Program-made: the position numbers and the translations under genes
The notes under the pieces: generated by a model
Told to the model about the DNA's origin: nothing
What the model saw: only the letters and a program-made list of their open reading frames with translations
Database searches by the model: none
Virus record (IMG/VR): IMGVR_UViG_3300006641_000201
Location: 1 to 22,412 of that record
Length of the DNA stretch: 22,412 nt
Origin: a virus
Direction: 5' to 3' (one strand)
Shown: in pieces, positions 1-8,215 of the stretch
Numbering within the stretch: position 1 is the first letter of the stretch
Layout: every line of letters starts with the position of its first letter

Positions 1-54
1 CAAGGCTATCGCGAAAAGTATGGCGTTTGGTGGCGTCCGGTTGGCGGAAGGCCC

Positions 55-1743
55 ATGCACGATCTGACTCTGGAACTCGAAGCCTTCCTAAATCCGCCAA
101 AAACTTCCCCCGGAAAAGCCTTCCACTTCAAAAATATCGTCAACGCCATTTGGAACTCCAAGGCTTCGACCAAAAAATTCGTCTTTCATCCTTGGGCGGA
201 ACGGATGCTGGAAAATGCCTGCCAGCACAAGTTCCTAGCCATCGCAGGGTGCTCCTCATCCGGCAAGAGTGAGTTTGGAGCCATTTGGGGAATTGTGAAT
301 TTCCTAGCTGGACCCAGCGGGACCAAAGTCTTGGTTACCTCCACATCCCTCAAAGACTCCCGTCAGCGTATTTGGGGTTCGGTCGAGGAGTATTGGCAAG
401 CCGCTGCCACCGTGCTTGGCGGGGAAACCGTCCTGCCGGGGGAATTGGTCTCCGCTTCCGGTATGATTCGCTACCGACAGGGCAACTTCAAATCCGACCG
501 CCAAGGGCTTGTTTTGATCGCCGGGGAAAAATCTAAGGCCAACGAGGCCATGGGTAAATTGATTGGTTACAAGGGCACTCGCGTCATCCTGATCTGCGAT
601 GAGTTGCCCGAACTCTCTGACAAACTCCTCCGAGCAGCCGAAGCCAACCTGTATTCCAACCCCGATTTCAGTATGCTCGGCATCGGGAACCCCAACAGCC
701 ATTACGACCCCTTTGGCATCTTCGCCACGCCCAAGGAGGGTTGGGGGTCCATTCATTCCGACTCAGAGGAATGGGAAACCGTTCTTGGAAAATGTATCCG
801 GTTCGACGGAGAAAAATCCCCCAACATCCTGCTGGGCGAGGATAAATACCCTTGGATGATGACTGCCCGTAAATTGCAGGACTTCAAAAATATGCTCGGA
901 GAAACCACCCAGCGGTATGCCCGATTCGTCAAAGGTTGGTTCCACGAAGCCGGAACCGATGAGGGCATTTACAGCGAGGCCGACATCATCAAATACCGAG
1001 GCGATGCCCCAGCTATTTGGAAAACCCCGCCAATTCCGGTTGCTGGATTTGACCCTGCCTTCACCAACGGCGGTGACGATTCCCTTCTCCAATTCGGGAA
1101 ATTCGGTGAGGATACCGATGGGAAAAAGGTTTTGGAATGGGGAGACTGCTTGGAACTCCAAGAAGATCGCGACATCAAGGACGAGCCTCGAACTCATCAA
1201 ATTATCCGCCAGTTGCGAGCCGAGTGCGAAAAACGCAAAGTCCTACCCAAAAATCTAGCCATCGACGGAACCGGAGCCGGAAAACCCTTCTGCGATGTGG
1301 TTCGCTCTGAGTGGAGCGGGGAGTTCTTGGAGGTGAACTTTGGGGGATTGGCTTCCAGTCTGCCAGCCAGCGGAACGGATTCCACACCCTCCAAGGAACG
1401 CTATATCAACCGCGTGTCCGAGCTTTGGTTCTCTGGGCGCGAATATCTCCAGTCCGGTCAGATACGGGGCATTTATCCAGCTTTGGCTAAGGAACTCTGC
1501 GCCAGAAAATACGAAACCAAGCAGCGAGGCAAAGTGGTCGTGGAGAGCAAAAAGGATATGCGCTCAAGAATTGGTAAATCCCCAGACCGAGGGGATGCGG
1601 CATTGCTTTGCCTAGACCTTTGCCGAACCAAATTGGGCATGTCAAGCAAGGCACGGATTCGGGAAGCCGATAATAATTCCAACCGCCGAATCTCAAAATT
1701 CATCTCATTTTCCCGGAAATTATCCAGAATGAGGGCTATTTAA
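55..1743 (+). CDS. terL: Terminase large subunit (DNA packaging ATPase/nuclease)
   Basis: This is the packaging motor protein: it hydrolyses ATP to drive phage DNA through the portal and cuts the concatemer. The 562-residue product has a Walker A motif GCSSSGKS at residues 65-72, a Walker B strand VILICDE at 177-183, and a C-terminal RNase H-like nuclease whose likely metal-binding acidic residues are D333 (FDPAF), D404 (IDGTGAG) and D514 (DRGDAALL). Length and motif order fit the family. The ATG at 55 follows GGAAG with a 4-base gap, but the same frame is open back to base 1 without a stop, so the true start could lie upstream of the window. The portal follows after one intervening gene, the usual packaging-module order. 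Confidence 0.95.
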   Translation: MHDLTLELEAFLNPPKTSPGKAFHFKNIVNAIWNSKASTKKFVFHPWAERMLENACQHKFLAIAGCSSSGKSEFGAIWGIVNFLAGPSGTKVLVTSTSLKDSRQRIWGSVEEYWQAAATVLGGETVLPGELVSASGMIRYRQGNFKSDRQGLVLIAGEKSKANEAMGKLIGYKGTRVILICDELPELSDKLLRAAEANLYSNPDFSMLGIGNPNSHYDPFGIFATPKEGWGSIHSDSEEWETVLGKCIRFDGEKSPNILLGEDKYPWMMTARKLQDFKNMLGETTQRYARFVKGWFHEAGTDEGIYSEADIIKYRGDAPAIWKTPPIPVAGFDPAFTNGGDDSLLQFGKFGEDTDGKKVLEWGDCLELQEDRDIKDEPRTHQIIRQLRAECEKRKVLPKNLAIDGTGAGKPFCDVVRSEWSGEFLEVNFGGLASSLPASGTDSTPSKERYINRVSELWFSGREYLQSGQIRGIYPALAKELCARKYETKQRGKVVVESKKDMRSRIGKSPDRGDAALLCLDLCRTKLGMSSKARIREADNNSNRRISKFISFSRKLSRMRAI

Positions 1744-1782
1744 TAGTTGCAGACCTTTTTATTTCCCCCAAAATGCCGGAAA

Positions 1783-2592
1783 ATGGATATTGCCATCCCT
1801 GTTCTCTCCAAGGCGTTGCCAAACGCTCGCAAGCTCGCAGCAATCCTCAAGCAGTTTGGACCTCTTGATTCCCGGCATAAAATCACGGTTTTCACAACCG
1901 TGACCGTGCTCAATGAGGTGCAACGGATTTTCGACGGCATTCGCGATGTAACCTTCAAGGCGACTTTGCCAACGCTCTACCGGGAGCCGCCGAGGTCCTT
2001 GAACGAGACCTTCGACATCGTGGCTCGCGCCATGGTTGGCAATCATTGGTTCTATATGTCCACCGATACTCGGCCTGTTGTATCGAACTGGGCGGATGTT
2101 TTGGACCAAGAATATCGAGCCTCTGGCAAACGCTATCTTGGCTTCCAAGTCAATTTGACTCGCCGCTTCCGGGATGCCTCCGGTGTCGAGCGTGTCGATG
2201 TTGGCGACCCCTACATCTTGGAAGCCGCTGTCTATCCCGCCAACCTGACCAAGTTGGAACGCAACTCGGCCCGTAATCACGGTAGCCACCATGAAGTATT
2301 CCGTCGGCATGAGATGGTCAAGCATACCGCTACGACCGACCATATTGGCAATGCCAACTGGAACGACAACTACGTCTGCGTTTCCCCAAACGAAGTCGTC
2401 GTTACTCGAATCTCTCCAGATTGGGGAATCGTTACACAGCCTGCCCCACTTGAACGCCCTATCGAGACCGAACCTGAGCTTGAGGCGCAGGAGGCTCCAA
2501 TGCTGTCGGTGGACGATTCACAGAATGAGGTTACGCTTGACAACCCAAAGCGGGGCCGAGGACGGCCTCGTAAGGTGCCAGTAACGCCATGA
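1783..2592 (+). CDS. Glycosyltransferase-like protein with C-terminal AT-hook
   Basis: Probable GT-A-fold glycosyltransferase relative of 269 residues. It opens with a short strand (MDIAIPVLSKALPN) and carries a DxD-like STDTRP at 93-98 after an aromatic HWFYM strand, then an aromatic, helical stretch and a GDPYILEAAVYP segment (141-152), the pattern seen in phage glycosyltransferase-like proteins. The C-terminus has an acidic linker and then the AT-hook motif GRGRPRK (258-264), a minor-groove DNA-binding element. I chose ATG 1783, preceded by CGGAAA, over a TTG at 1747 in the same frame because the N-terminal strand begins there. The stop overlaps the portal start by ATGA. The fold call rests on weak motifs; it could be a degenerate or non-catalytic member. 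Confidence 0.55.
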   Translation: MDIAIPVLSKALPNARKLAAILKQFGPLDSRHKITVFTTVTVLNEVQRIFDGIRDVTFKATLPTLYREPPRSLNETFDIVARAMVGNHWFYMSTDTRPVVSNWADVLDQEYRASGKRYLGFQVNLTRRFRDASGVERVDVGDPYILEAAVYPANLTKLERNSARNHGSHHEVFRRHEMVKHTATTDHIGNANWNDNYVCVSPNEVVVTRISPDWGIVTQPAPLERPIETEPELEAQEAPMLSVDDSQNEVTLDNPKRGRGRPRKVPVTP

Positions 2593-4874
2593 ACGCCGAC
2601 TTCCCCACTCCGACTACTTCTCAAGATTTGCTCCTTCCTGTCCAAGAAGATGGGAAGCTGCTTCGCACGCGAATCAAAAACGTCCAAGCTGCCCATTCTT
2701 CCTATCGTCGGATGCGTAGTGCGGATGAGGAATCCAGTCGGGACCGTGCTCGGGTGCAGTCCATGATCGACGGGGAAAGCCCCTACGACCAGCGTCAGCT
2801 CGATCTCAACGGACTTGGGGAAATCTGCAACGTGAACTGGGGCCAAGGGGAGCAGTTGGTTTCCATGGCAACGAGTCCGTATCTGGACTTGGTAACGTCT
2901 GTCGATGTGCTCAACACGATGCCCACAAACTTTGGCGACCCGCAGGCTCGTCCTGAGTGGGAGAGCATCATGGCGGACGAGTTCACCCGCATGGTTCGCA
3001 ACTGGCCGGAGTTCTACCCACGTTACCTCTATTTGGTGCAGCAGTTCCTTGTTCACGGCGTAGGCTTGACCTTCCGTGAAGATGAAATCGATTGGCGTTG
3101 GCAGGTAGCTCCCCTTGGAGACTTCCTGATTCCCCGGAACACTCGGGCATCGGACGAGGAAATCGAACTTTGCTGCATCGTTCGCAGCGTTCCTCCGCAT
3201 GAACTGTATCAGAAGATCGAGGACGAAGAACTCGCCAAGGAACTCCATTGGAATGTTCCTGCTGTGAAAAAGGCATTGCTTACAGCGATGCAGTATAGCA
3301 ACACCACTTACCCAACAAACTCTTGGGAAGATTTGGAGCGTGAGTTCAAGAACAACGACCTCGCTGCTTCGACGGCTTCTGCCGCAGAGGTCAAGTTGGT
3401 GTTCATGTGGGCCAAGGAACTCGATGGTTCCATTTCGCAGTACATCTTCCCGGAGAAGGACGCGGATGTTGGAATCGGATTCCTCTACGAGAACAAGAGC
3501 CGCTACAAGAACACCAGCGAAGCGTTCAATACCTTCGTCTTTGGCATCGGAACCAATGGCTACTTCCACAGCATTCGTGGGATGGCCAGCAAGATTTTCT
3601 CCACGGTCCAAGCTCTCAATCGTCTGCGTGGTCGCTTCTACGACAGCTTGATGACCAGCTCCATGCTCATGATCGAGCCGGACAACGAGGACGCCATGCA
3701 GGACATGAGCCTTGTCCATTTTGGTCCGTTCGTGGTCAAGCCGCCGAATATCAAGGTCATCCAGAAGGAGCAACCCAATTTCAGTCAGTCCTTGATTCCC
3801 GGACTGAACGATTTGTCCGTGATTCTCCAGCAGCAGGCTGGCACCTACACGACCGAGGCGATCTTCAACTCGGCTCGTCAGCGCACCAAGTTTGAGACAC
3901 AGGCACAGCTTGAGTCGGTGGCCAACATCAGCCTCGCTCAGTTGAACCTGTTCTACATCCCATGGGAACGTCTGCTTCGCGAGACAGTTCGCCGTGCGAT
4001 TCGTGAGGACTACTTCCCAGAGGACCCCGGTGGTCAGGCTGTGAACGAGTTCCGCACTCGTTGCATGATGCGCGGCGTGCCAATCGAAGCCATCTTGATG
4101 GTCGATGTTGGCCGTGTCGAAGCTGTGCGTGCTGTTGGTGGCGGCTCCTCGGCAGCGAGGTCTGCCCTCATGGAACGCCTTTTCAACCTGTCGGCCAGCT
4201 TTGACCCACAAGGCCGTCAGCAGGTTCTTCGCGACCTTACTCGCACCTTGGGTGGTGTCGAAGCCGCAGATCGTTACACTCCCGCCCCGGACAACCTTCG
4301 TCCTCCAATGGAAGCCGAAGTTGCTTACTTGGAAAACATCGCCCTCAAGTCGGGCAATCAAGTTCCGGTGCGTCCGAATACCCTTCACCGTGTTCACTTC
4401 GACATTCATCTGCCGGAGGAAGAAGCTATCGTTCAAGCCTTGGACGAGGGAACCGCGCAAGTGGAGCAGGTCATGCCTGCCCTTACGTCGCTCCACCAGC
4501 ACACCAGCGAACACGCGCAGTATCTTGTCAGCGAGCCAGATTATCCGCAGATCAAAAAGCGGTTGCAGGAATTGGATGGCATTCTCTACAACGCCACCAA
4601 GCACATGCAGAAAATCATGCAGGACCAAGCGGAAGCCGAAGCACAGGCGCAAGCCCAAGCTACGGGACAGCCCGAAGGTGGCAATGCCGCCAATCCGAAC
4701 GCGCTGCCTGATACACTTCAACGCCAACTTGTCGAGGCGAGCACCCGTCTGCGTATCGCAGAGGAGAAACACCAGCAGGAAATGCGGATTCGCGCCGAGT
4801 CCGCCCAGCAGGAAATGATGCTCAAGGACGCCGAAGTGGCTGCGAAAATCGCCCGTGAAAGGCTCAATCAATGA
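2589..4874 (+). CDS. Portal protein (head-tail connector)
   Basis: Forms the ring at the capsid vertex through which terminase packages DNA and to which the tail attaches. The 761-residue length fits the larger portals of short-tailed phages. The segment at about 61-85 (DGESPYDQRQLDLNG, then NVNWG) matches the characteristic start of the portal core, and a conserved-looking region around 150-185 (HGVGLTFREDEIDWRW) follows. The last 90 or so residues are a Gln/Ala/Glu-rich coiled coil, as in the barrel or crown of long portals. Its start overlaps the previous stop (ATGA) and its stop overlaps the next start (ATGA), so translation is coupled both ways. The gene contains no TTA, CTA or TCA codons. 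Confidence 0.88.
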   Translation: MNADFPTPTTSQDLLLPVQEDGKLLRTRIKNVQAAHSSYRRMRSADEESSRDRARVQSMIDGESPYDQRQLDLNGLGEICNVNWGQGEQLVSMATSPYLDLVTSVDVLNTMPTNFGDPQARPEWESIMADEFTRMVRNWPEFYPRYLYLVQQFLVHGVGLTFREDEIDWRWQVAPLGDFLIPRNTRASDEEIELCCIVRSVPPHELYQKIEDEELAKELHWNVPAVKKALLTAMQYSNTTYPTNSWEDLEREFKNNDLAASTASAAEVKLVFMWAKELDGSISQYIFPEKDADVGIGFLYENKSRYKNTSEAFNTFVFGIGTNGYFHSIRGMASKIFSTVQALNRLRGRFYDSLMTSSMLMIEPDNEDAMQDMSLVHFGPFVVKPPNIKVIQKEQPNFSQSLIPGLNDLSVILQQQAGTYTTEAIFNSARQRTKFETQAQLESVANISLAQLNLFYIPWERLLRETVRRAIREDYFPEDPGGQAVNEFRTRCMMRGVPIEAILMVDVGRVEAVRAVGGGSSAARSALMERLFNLSASFDPQGRQQVLRDLTRTLGGVEAADRYTPAPDNLRPPMEAEVAYLENIALKSGNQVPVRPNTLHRVHFDIHLPEEEAIVQALDEGTAQVEQVMPALTSLHQHTSEHAQYLVSEPDYPQIKKRLQELDGILYNATKHMQKIMQDQAEAEAQAQAQATGQPEGGNAANPNALPDTLQRQLVEASTRLRIAEEKHQQEMRIRAESAQQEMMLKDAEVAAKIARERLNQ

Positions 4875-5074
4875 TCTGCGAAGAATACGTTTTCTCCTAC
4901 AAGGTTTTCCCCAACGATAAGAGCATCCATGTGTATCGACACATGGGAGATGGACTTGGACTGGCTACGGTCGTCAAGTTCAAGACTCTCAAGCAAGGCA
5001 TCTTGGATGTGGGTCGCATGGTTCGCGAAGCCATCGAGGATGATGCCAAACTACCAACTCCCGATCTGCCATGA
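4871..5074 (+). CDS. Small protein of unknown function in packaging module
   Basis: I do not recognise this 67-residue protein. It starts with an ATGA overlap on the portal stop and ends with another ATGA overlap on the next gene, which strongly supports it as real. It is a small mixed alpha/beta protein: a strand-rich first half (EEYVFSYKVFPNDKSIHVYRH) and a helical second half (LKQGILDVGRMVREAIEDD). No membrane segment or signal peptide is visible. By position between portal and scaffold it may assist head assembly, but that is only contextual. Confidence 0.75.
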   Translation: MICEEYVFSYKVFPNDKSIHVYRHMGDGLGLATVVKFKTLKQGILDVGRMVREAIEDDAKLPTPDLP

Positions 5075-5361
5075 CACATCAAGACTGGTACCTTTCTGAC
5101 GACTTGCATCAAGGATTGGCTCGACTTCTCCGAGATGAGCCGTTGATTAAGACTGCTTTGGATGTCTTGCAGACGGCGAATGTTCCTGCGACCAACTACG
5201 GAACTGACCCAGTTCGCATTGCTTTGATTCACGCAGAACAGGCAGGTTTCCAGAAAGCTCTTGAGGCTTTCGTCAAATTGTCTCGTCCGAACACCGTTGC
5301 GACCAAGAAACCGCTCCAAGAGTGGAGCAAGCCAACCAATTTTACCGAAACTTCCTCCTAA
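5071..5361 (+). CDS. Small helical protein of unknown function in packaging module
   Basis: A 96-residue product, predominantly helical (DDLHQGLARLLRDEPLIKTA, then IALIHAEQAGFQKALEAF), with a short basic, disordered C-terminus. It starts by ATGA overlap with the preceding gene and ends three bases before the scaffold start. The IHAEQAGFQKALEAF helix resembles small phage head-module proteins encoded between portal and scaffold, but I cannot assign a function. Coupled translation with the portal group argues that it is a real gene and is made with head-assembly proteins. Confidence 0.75.
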   Translation: MTHQDWYLSDDLHQGLARLLRDEPLIKTALDVLQTANVPATNYGTDPVRIALIHAEQAGFQKALEAFVKLSRPNTVATKKPLQEWSKPTNFTETSS

Positions 5362-5364
5362 TCT

Positions 5365-6534
5365 ATGGATACCGAAACCGACCCCCACGCCCCCTCTTAC
5401 GAACAAACCGAAGATTCCTCCGGGGATTCTGGCTTCATGGCTGGATTGTTTGAAGCAGCCGGACAGAAGGAATCACCAGATACTCCAACCGGAGAGGTGG
5501 AAACTGAGACTGAAACCGAAACCGAGATGGAGAACGAATCCGAAGGGGAGGAAAGCTCCAACGAATCCGAAGGCGAGGAATCCGAGTCCGAGTCCGAGAC
5601 AATCGATACGGAGAACGACCCGGATTTCGAGGATGCTCCCCCGATTCAGAAGGAATCCAACAAGATTGGTTGGAAGAAACTCAAGCAGCTCAAGGCTACG
5701 GCTGAGAAAGAGCGCGATGAGATGAAGGCCGAGCTTGCGAAGCTCCGGGCCAACCCTCCGTCGGCTGCTAATACCGCAGACATCGAAGCACTCCGCGCAG
5801 AGCTTGAAGCCTCTAAAACCCAGTTGGCCGACTACGATCAGAAGATGGCCTTGCTCGATGTAGAGCAAAGTCGCGAGTATCGCACCAACATCGCGGAGCC
5901 TCTCCAGCGTGCCGAGGAACTCATTCAGTCTTTCGCGGAGAAGTATCAACTTGACGTTCGGGACATCGCGAAGGCTGCGACAACTCCGAATGTTTTGGAC
6001 CGAAACCAGCTTCTCTCAGAGATTGTTGGAGGCATGAACGACTTCGACAAGTACGAGTTCAAGCGCGTAGTTGACGAAGCCAAGACCCTTTACGACCGCT
6101 CCATGCAGGTCAAACGTCAGGCGCAGGAGTCGAAAAAGTTTCTTGAGGAGTCCCGGACCAAGGAGCAGGAAGCCCAACGGCAGAAGCGTCGCGAGGAAAA
6201 TCTCAAGGTATCCGACAGTGTTTGGGAGGGCCTCAAGACCAAACTGCCTTTCCTCAAGGAAGGTAACGAGGAACTTTCCCGTTTGGCCTCCGAAGTAAAG
6301 GAAGCCGATCTATCTGAGGCTCCCATAGAGACTCAAGCCTACGCTCGGTACGCGGCGGTTCTTCTGCCCAATTTGGCTTCACGCCTCGAAGCGCAGGCGA
6401 AGGAGATCGAGACACTCAAGCAGTCTTTGGCCAAACGCGGGGCATTGAGCCCATCCGTCCGTAGCGGAGCGGTATCGAAGTCCACCAAGAGCGGCAAATC
6501 CTTCATGGATGGGCTGGATGAAATTCTGTCTTGA
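5365..6534 (+). CDS. Scaffolding protein
   Basis: Likely procapsid scaffold, which templates capsid shell assembly and is then removed. The 389-residue protein has a strongly acidic, low-complexity region at about 45-90 made of Glu/Ser/Thr repeats (ETETETE, ESEGEESSNESEGEE), then long coiled-coil helices (about 103-160 and 180-290), and a short basic/polar C-terminal segment ending SFMDGLDEIL, the kind of capsid-binding tail scaffolds use. Its place directly before the major capsid gene is the classical one. The start ATG has no SD; its leader is the pyrimidine-rich TTCCTCCTAATCT. The acidic tract is encoded by short GA-rich repeats and may vary in length between relatives. Confidence 0.82.
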   Translation: MDTETDPHAPSYEQTEDSSGDSGFMAGLFEAAGQKESPDTPTGEVETETETETEMENESEGEESSNESEGEESESESETIDTENDPDFEDAPPIQKESNKIGWKKLKQLKATAEKERDEMKAELAKLRANPPSAANTADIEALRAELEASKTQLADYDQKMALLDVEQSREYRTNIAEPLQRAEELIQSFAEKYQLDVRDIAKAATTPNVLDRNQLLSEIVGGMNDFDKYEFKRVVDEAKTLYDRSMQVKRQAQESKKFLEESRTKEQEAQRQKRREENLKVSDSVWEGLKTKLPFLKEGNEELSRLASEVKEADLSEAPIETQAYARYAAVLLPNLASRLEAQAKEIETLKQSLAKRGALSPSVRSGAVSKSTKSGKSFMDGLDEILS

Positions 6535-6687
6535 CGAATTGTAAGGGGGCCATAACTTTTTCGTGAGGTAGCCACTCCCTTTCTGATTGGCATTTTCACG
6601 GAGTTTCTCTGCCTGACTACGACTCCACAGGCATCTCTGGGCGTTCACTAACGAAACGCTCAACTCAACCCCATCCCCCCTACCATT
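6535..6687 (+). promoter_or_regulatory. Intergenic gap upstream of capsid gene; candidate promoter and leader
   Basis: This is the longest non-coding gap in the window, directly before the most highly expressed structural gene. A TTGACG hexamer overlaps the scaffold stop (6531-6536), with only a weak -10 match (TAACTT, 6553-6558) 16 bases on. A 7-bp stem with one G-U pair, GGGCGTT (6639-6645) against AACGCTC (6655-6661), has a 9-base loop. The 20 bases before the ATG are pyrimidine-rich with no SD. A promoter here would give a capsid transcript ending at the terminator at 7905-7946, but the hexamers alone are weak evidence. Confidence 0.3.
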
Positions 6688-7872
6688 ATGCCTTGCGAAG
6701 TCGTAAATTCCTATCTTATCAAAGAATCCAACCGCATCACGGGTGACATCGCCCGTCGCGGTCGTGCCACCTCCCCTTGGAACGCTGTTCTCGAAAAGGA
6801 CTTCTTCCCGGATGAAGTTGGCTTCACCATCTCCCGCGTGGTTTATCAGCGCACCGTGCCTGTCATTGGCGAAGGTGCTGGCTGGAACCCCGTTTCTGCC
6901 TCTACCTCGGAAGCTACCTCTACGGCCTGCGCTCCGATTGCCGCTACTCTCAGCTCGCGTGCTCTCACCCAGTCCGCTCAGCTCTCTGAGTTCGTTCTCG
7001 ACTCTGACCCGCTTTGCATCTCGGACGCTCGCGCTGCCGTGAAGTTCAAGCAACAGGTCGCTGAGATCAAAAACAACTTCGAGAAGAACGTCATCGACGC
7101 TTGGGAAATGCGTGACCGCAGCGAATACTGCGCCATCATCCCTGACGCGAATCGTCTTGTGTTCAACGGTGGCTCGCTCACCGCTGGCTCGGGCGGCGAT
7201 TTCGCTGGTGTCCAAGCCGACAGCTCTATCCATCAGGACGTGCTCGACAGCATCCGCTGGAAGCTCATCCACGACGGTGCTGGCGAAGATGGTGCCTACG
7301 CTATGGTTGACGGTCAGCCAGTGTTCGTGGTCGTGATGTCCTCGGAACAACAGCGTCAGCTCATCAAGGGCAACGCTGACATCCGCCAAGACTACCGCTA
7401 CGCTGACCCGAAAGAGCTGCTCAAGCCCTTCGGTGTGAAGCGCGTCTATGGTGGCCTGTTCCATCTCATCGACGACAAGGCTCCTCGCTATGACTTCGAC
7501 GCAGAAGCGAACGAGTACATCGAAGTGCCGTTCTACACCACCAACGAAGCTGGCATCGCCATCGTCAATCCTGACTATGAAGCTGCCCTCTACGAAAAGG
7601 TGATCTTCTATCATCCGAAGGTCTGCAAGCGTCTCATGCAGAAGCCCCTCTCCGACATGGGCAGCGGTGCAAGCGTCAAGGCTTGGAACTACGCTGGTCA
7701 GGTCGAGTGGATTAACGAGTACGACCGTGAGTGCAACAAGTACAAGGACATCGGTTACTGGAGCGCACGTCTGCGTGCGGCTTACCAGCCGAACATCCCT
7801 GAGTACGGCTACGAGATCATGGTGCTTCGCTGCCCCGGCTCCCTTGGCACCACCCCTTGCCCTACCTCGTAA
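6688..7872 (+). CDS. Major capsid protein
   Basis: The shell-forming protein, 394 residues and presumably of HK97 fold. Support comes from position (directly after the scaffold), length, and strong codon bias: no TTA, CTA or TCA codon in the whole gene. Features fitting a capsid subunit include a helical region rich in charged residues (about 115-150, FKQQVAEIKNNFEKNVIDAW), a long central glycine/alanine-containing domain, and a C-terminal segment with YDRECNKYKDIGYW and RAAYQPNIPEYGYEIMVLRC. The ATG has no SD. An intrinsic terminator follows within 35 bases of the stop. I see no signs of frameshift or a fused decoration domain. Confidence 0.85.
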   Translation: MPCEVVNSYLIKESNRITGDIARRGRATSPWNAVLEKDFFPDEVGFTISRVVYQRTVPVIGEGAGWNPVSASTSEATSTACAPIAATLSSRALTQSAQLSEFVLDSDPLCISDARAAVKFKQQVAEIKNNFEKNVIDAWEMRDRSEYCAIIPDANRLVFNGGSLTAGSGGDFAGVQADSSIHQDVLDSIRWKLIHDGAGEDGAYAMVDGQPVFVVVMSSEQQRQLIKGNADIRQDYRYADPKELLKPFGVKRVYGGLFHLIDDKAPRYDFDAEANEYIEVPFYTTNEAGIAIVNPDYEAALYEKVIFYHPKVCKRLMQKPLSDMGSGASVKAWNYAGQVEWINEYDRECNKYKDIGYWSARLRAAYQPNIPEYGYEIMVLRCPGSLGTTPCPTS

Positions 7873-7904
7873 TCTAGCGGCCCACACGGGTTGACAACCT
7901 CAAC

Positions 7905-7946
7905 AGGGTGGGCGTTCCTTTCACTAGGACGCCCACCCTCTTTTTT
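7905..7946 (+). terminator. Rho-independent terminator after capsid gene
   Basis: A perfect 11-bp inverted repeat, AGGGTGGGCGT (7905-7915) and ACGCCCACCCT (7929-7939), is followed by C and six T residues. Inside the loop, CCT (7917-7919) can pair with AGG (7926-7928) across a bulged T, leaving a 6-base loop. GC-rich stem plus U-tract is the textbook intrinsic terminator. It lies between the capsid stop and the next gene, so it should end or attenuate capsid transcription and lower expression of the collagen/hydroxylase unit. Confidence 0.92.
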
Positions 7947-7960
7947 CCCCTCTCACAACT

Positions 7961-8215
7961 ATGGCTATTCCAGTTCGCGATGCCTACGAGCATCTCAAGT
8001 TCATCTCAGGAGCGGCGTCTGCCGAAGAAGCTGACGCTCTTACCAAAGCAACCTCCCCATCCCTTCCTTTTGGAGCAGATTTCTGTGGCCTGACTTGGGT
8101 TGACGGCAACGTCACCGAGTTGGAATACAAAGTCGGCGGTTCTGGAGGAACCACTGTCGCAACCATCTCTTTTGGCTATACTGACGGCAACGTCACTTCC
8201 ATCACCAAGTCATGA
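7961..8215 (+). CDS. Small protein of unknown function, first gene of the collagen unit
   Basis: An 84-residue protein with a helical N-terminal part ([20 protein letters not shown]) and a strand-rich, Gly/Thr-containing C-terminal part in which the motif DGNVT occurs twice ([13 protein letters not shown] and [12 protein letters not shown]), like a beta-hairpin repeat found in some phage fibre-associated proteins. It starts right after the capsid terminator with a pyrimidine-rich leader (CCCCTCTCACAACT) and no SD. Its stop overlaps the collagen-like gene start (ATGA), so the two are probably made together. It could be a fibre partner, a head decoration protein or an assembly factor; the sequence does not decide. 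Confidence 0.7.
   Translation: MAIPVRDAYEHLKFISGAASAEEADALTKATSPSLPFGADFCGLTWVDGNVTELEYKVGGSGGTTVATISFGYTDGNVTSITKS

Noticed and set aside
27-272. 81-codon frame overlapping the terminase N-terminus
   Set aside because: It lies wholly within the terminase region containing Walker A, in another frame, and encodes a low-complexity basic protein with no family features.
2370-4871. 833-codon antisense open frame opposite the portal gene
   Set aside because: It is in exact codon register with the portal and is open only because the portal avoids TTA, CTA and TCA codons. The portal has clear family features.
6379-7887. 502-codon antisense open frame opposite the capsid gene
   Set aside because: Same cause as for the portal: biased codon use in a highly expressed sense gene leaves the in-register antisense frame open.
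7889-7899. Palindrome GGTTGACAACC containing a perfect TTGACA -35 hexamer
   Set aside because: No -10-like hexamer lies 16-18 bases downstream; that position falls inside the terminator stem. Probably chance, or part of the 3' untranslated end.
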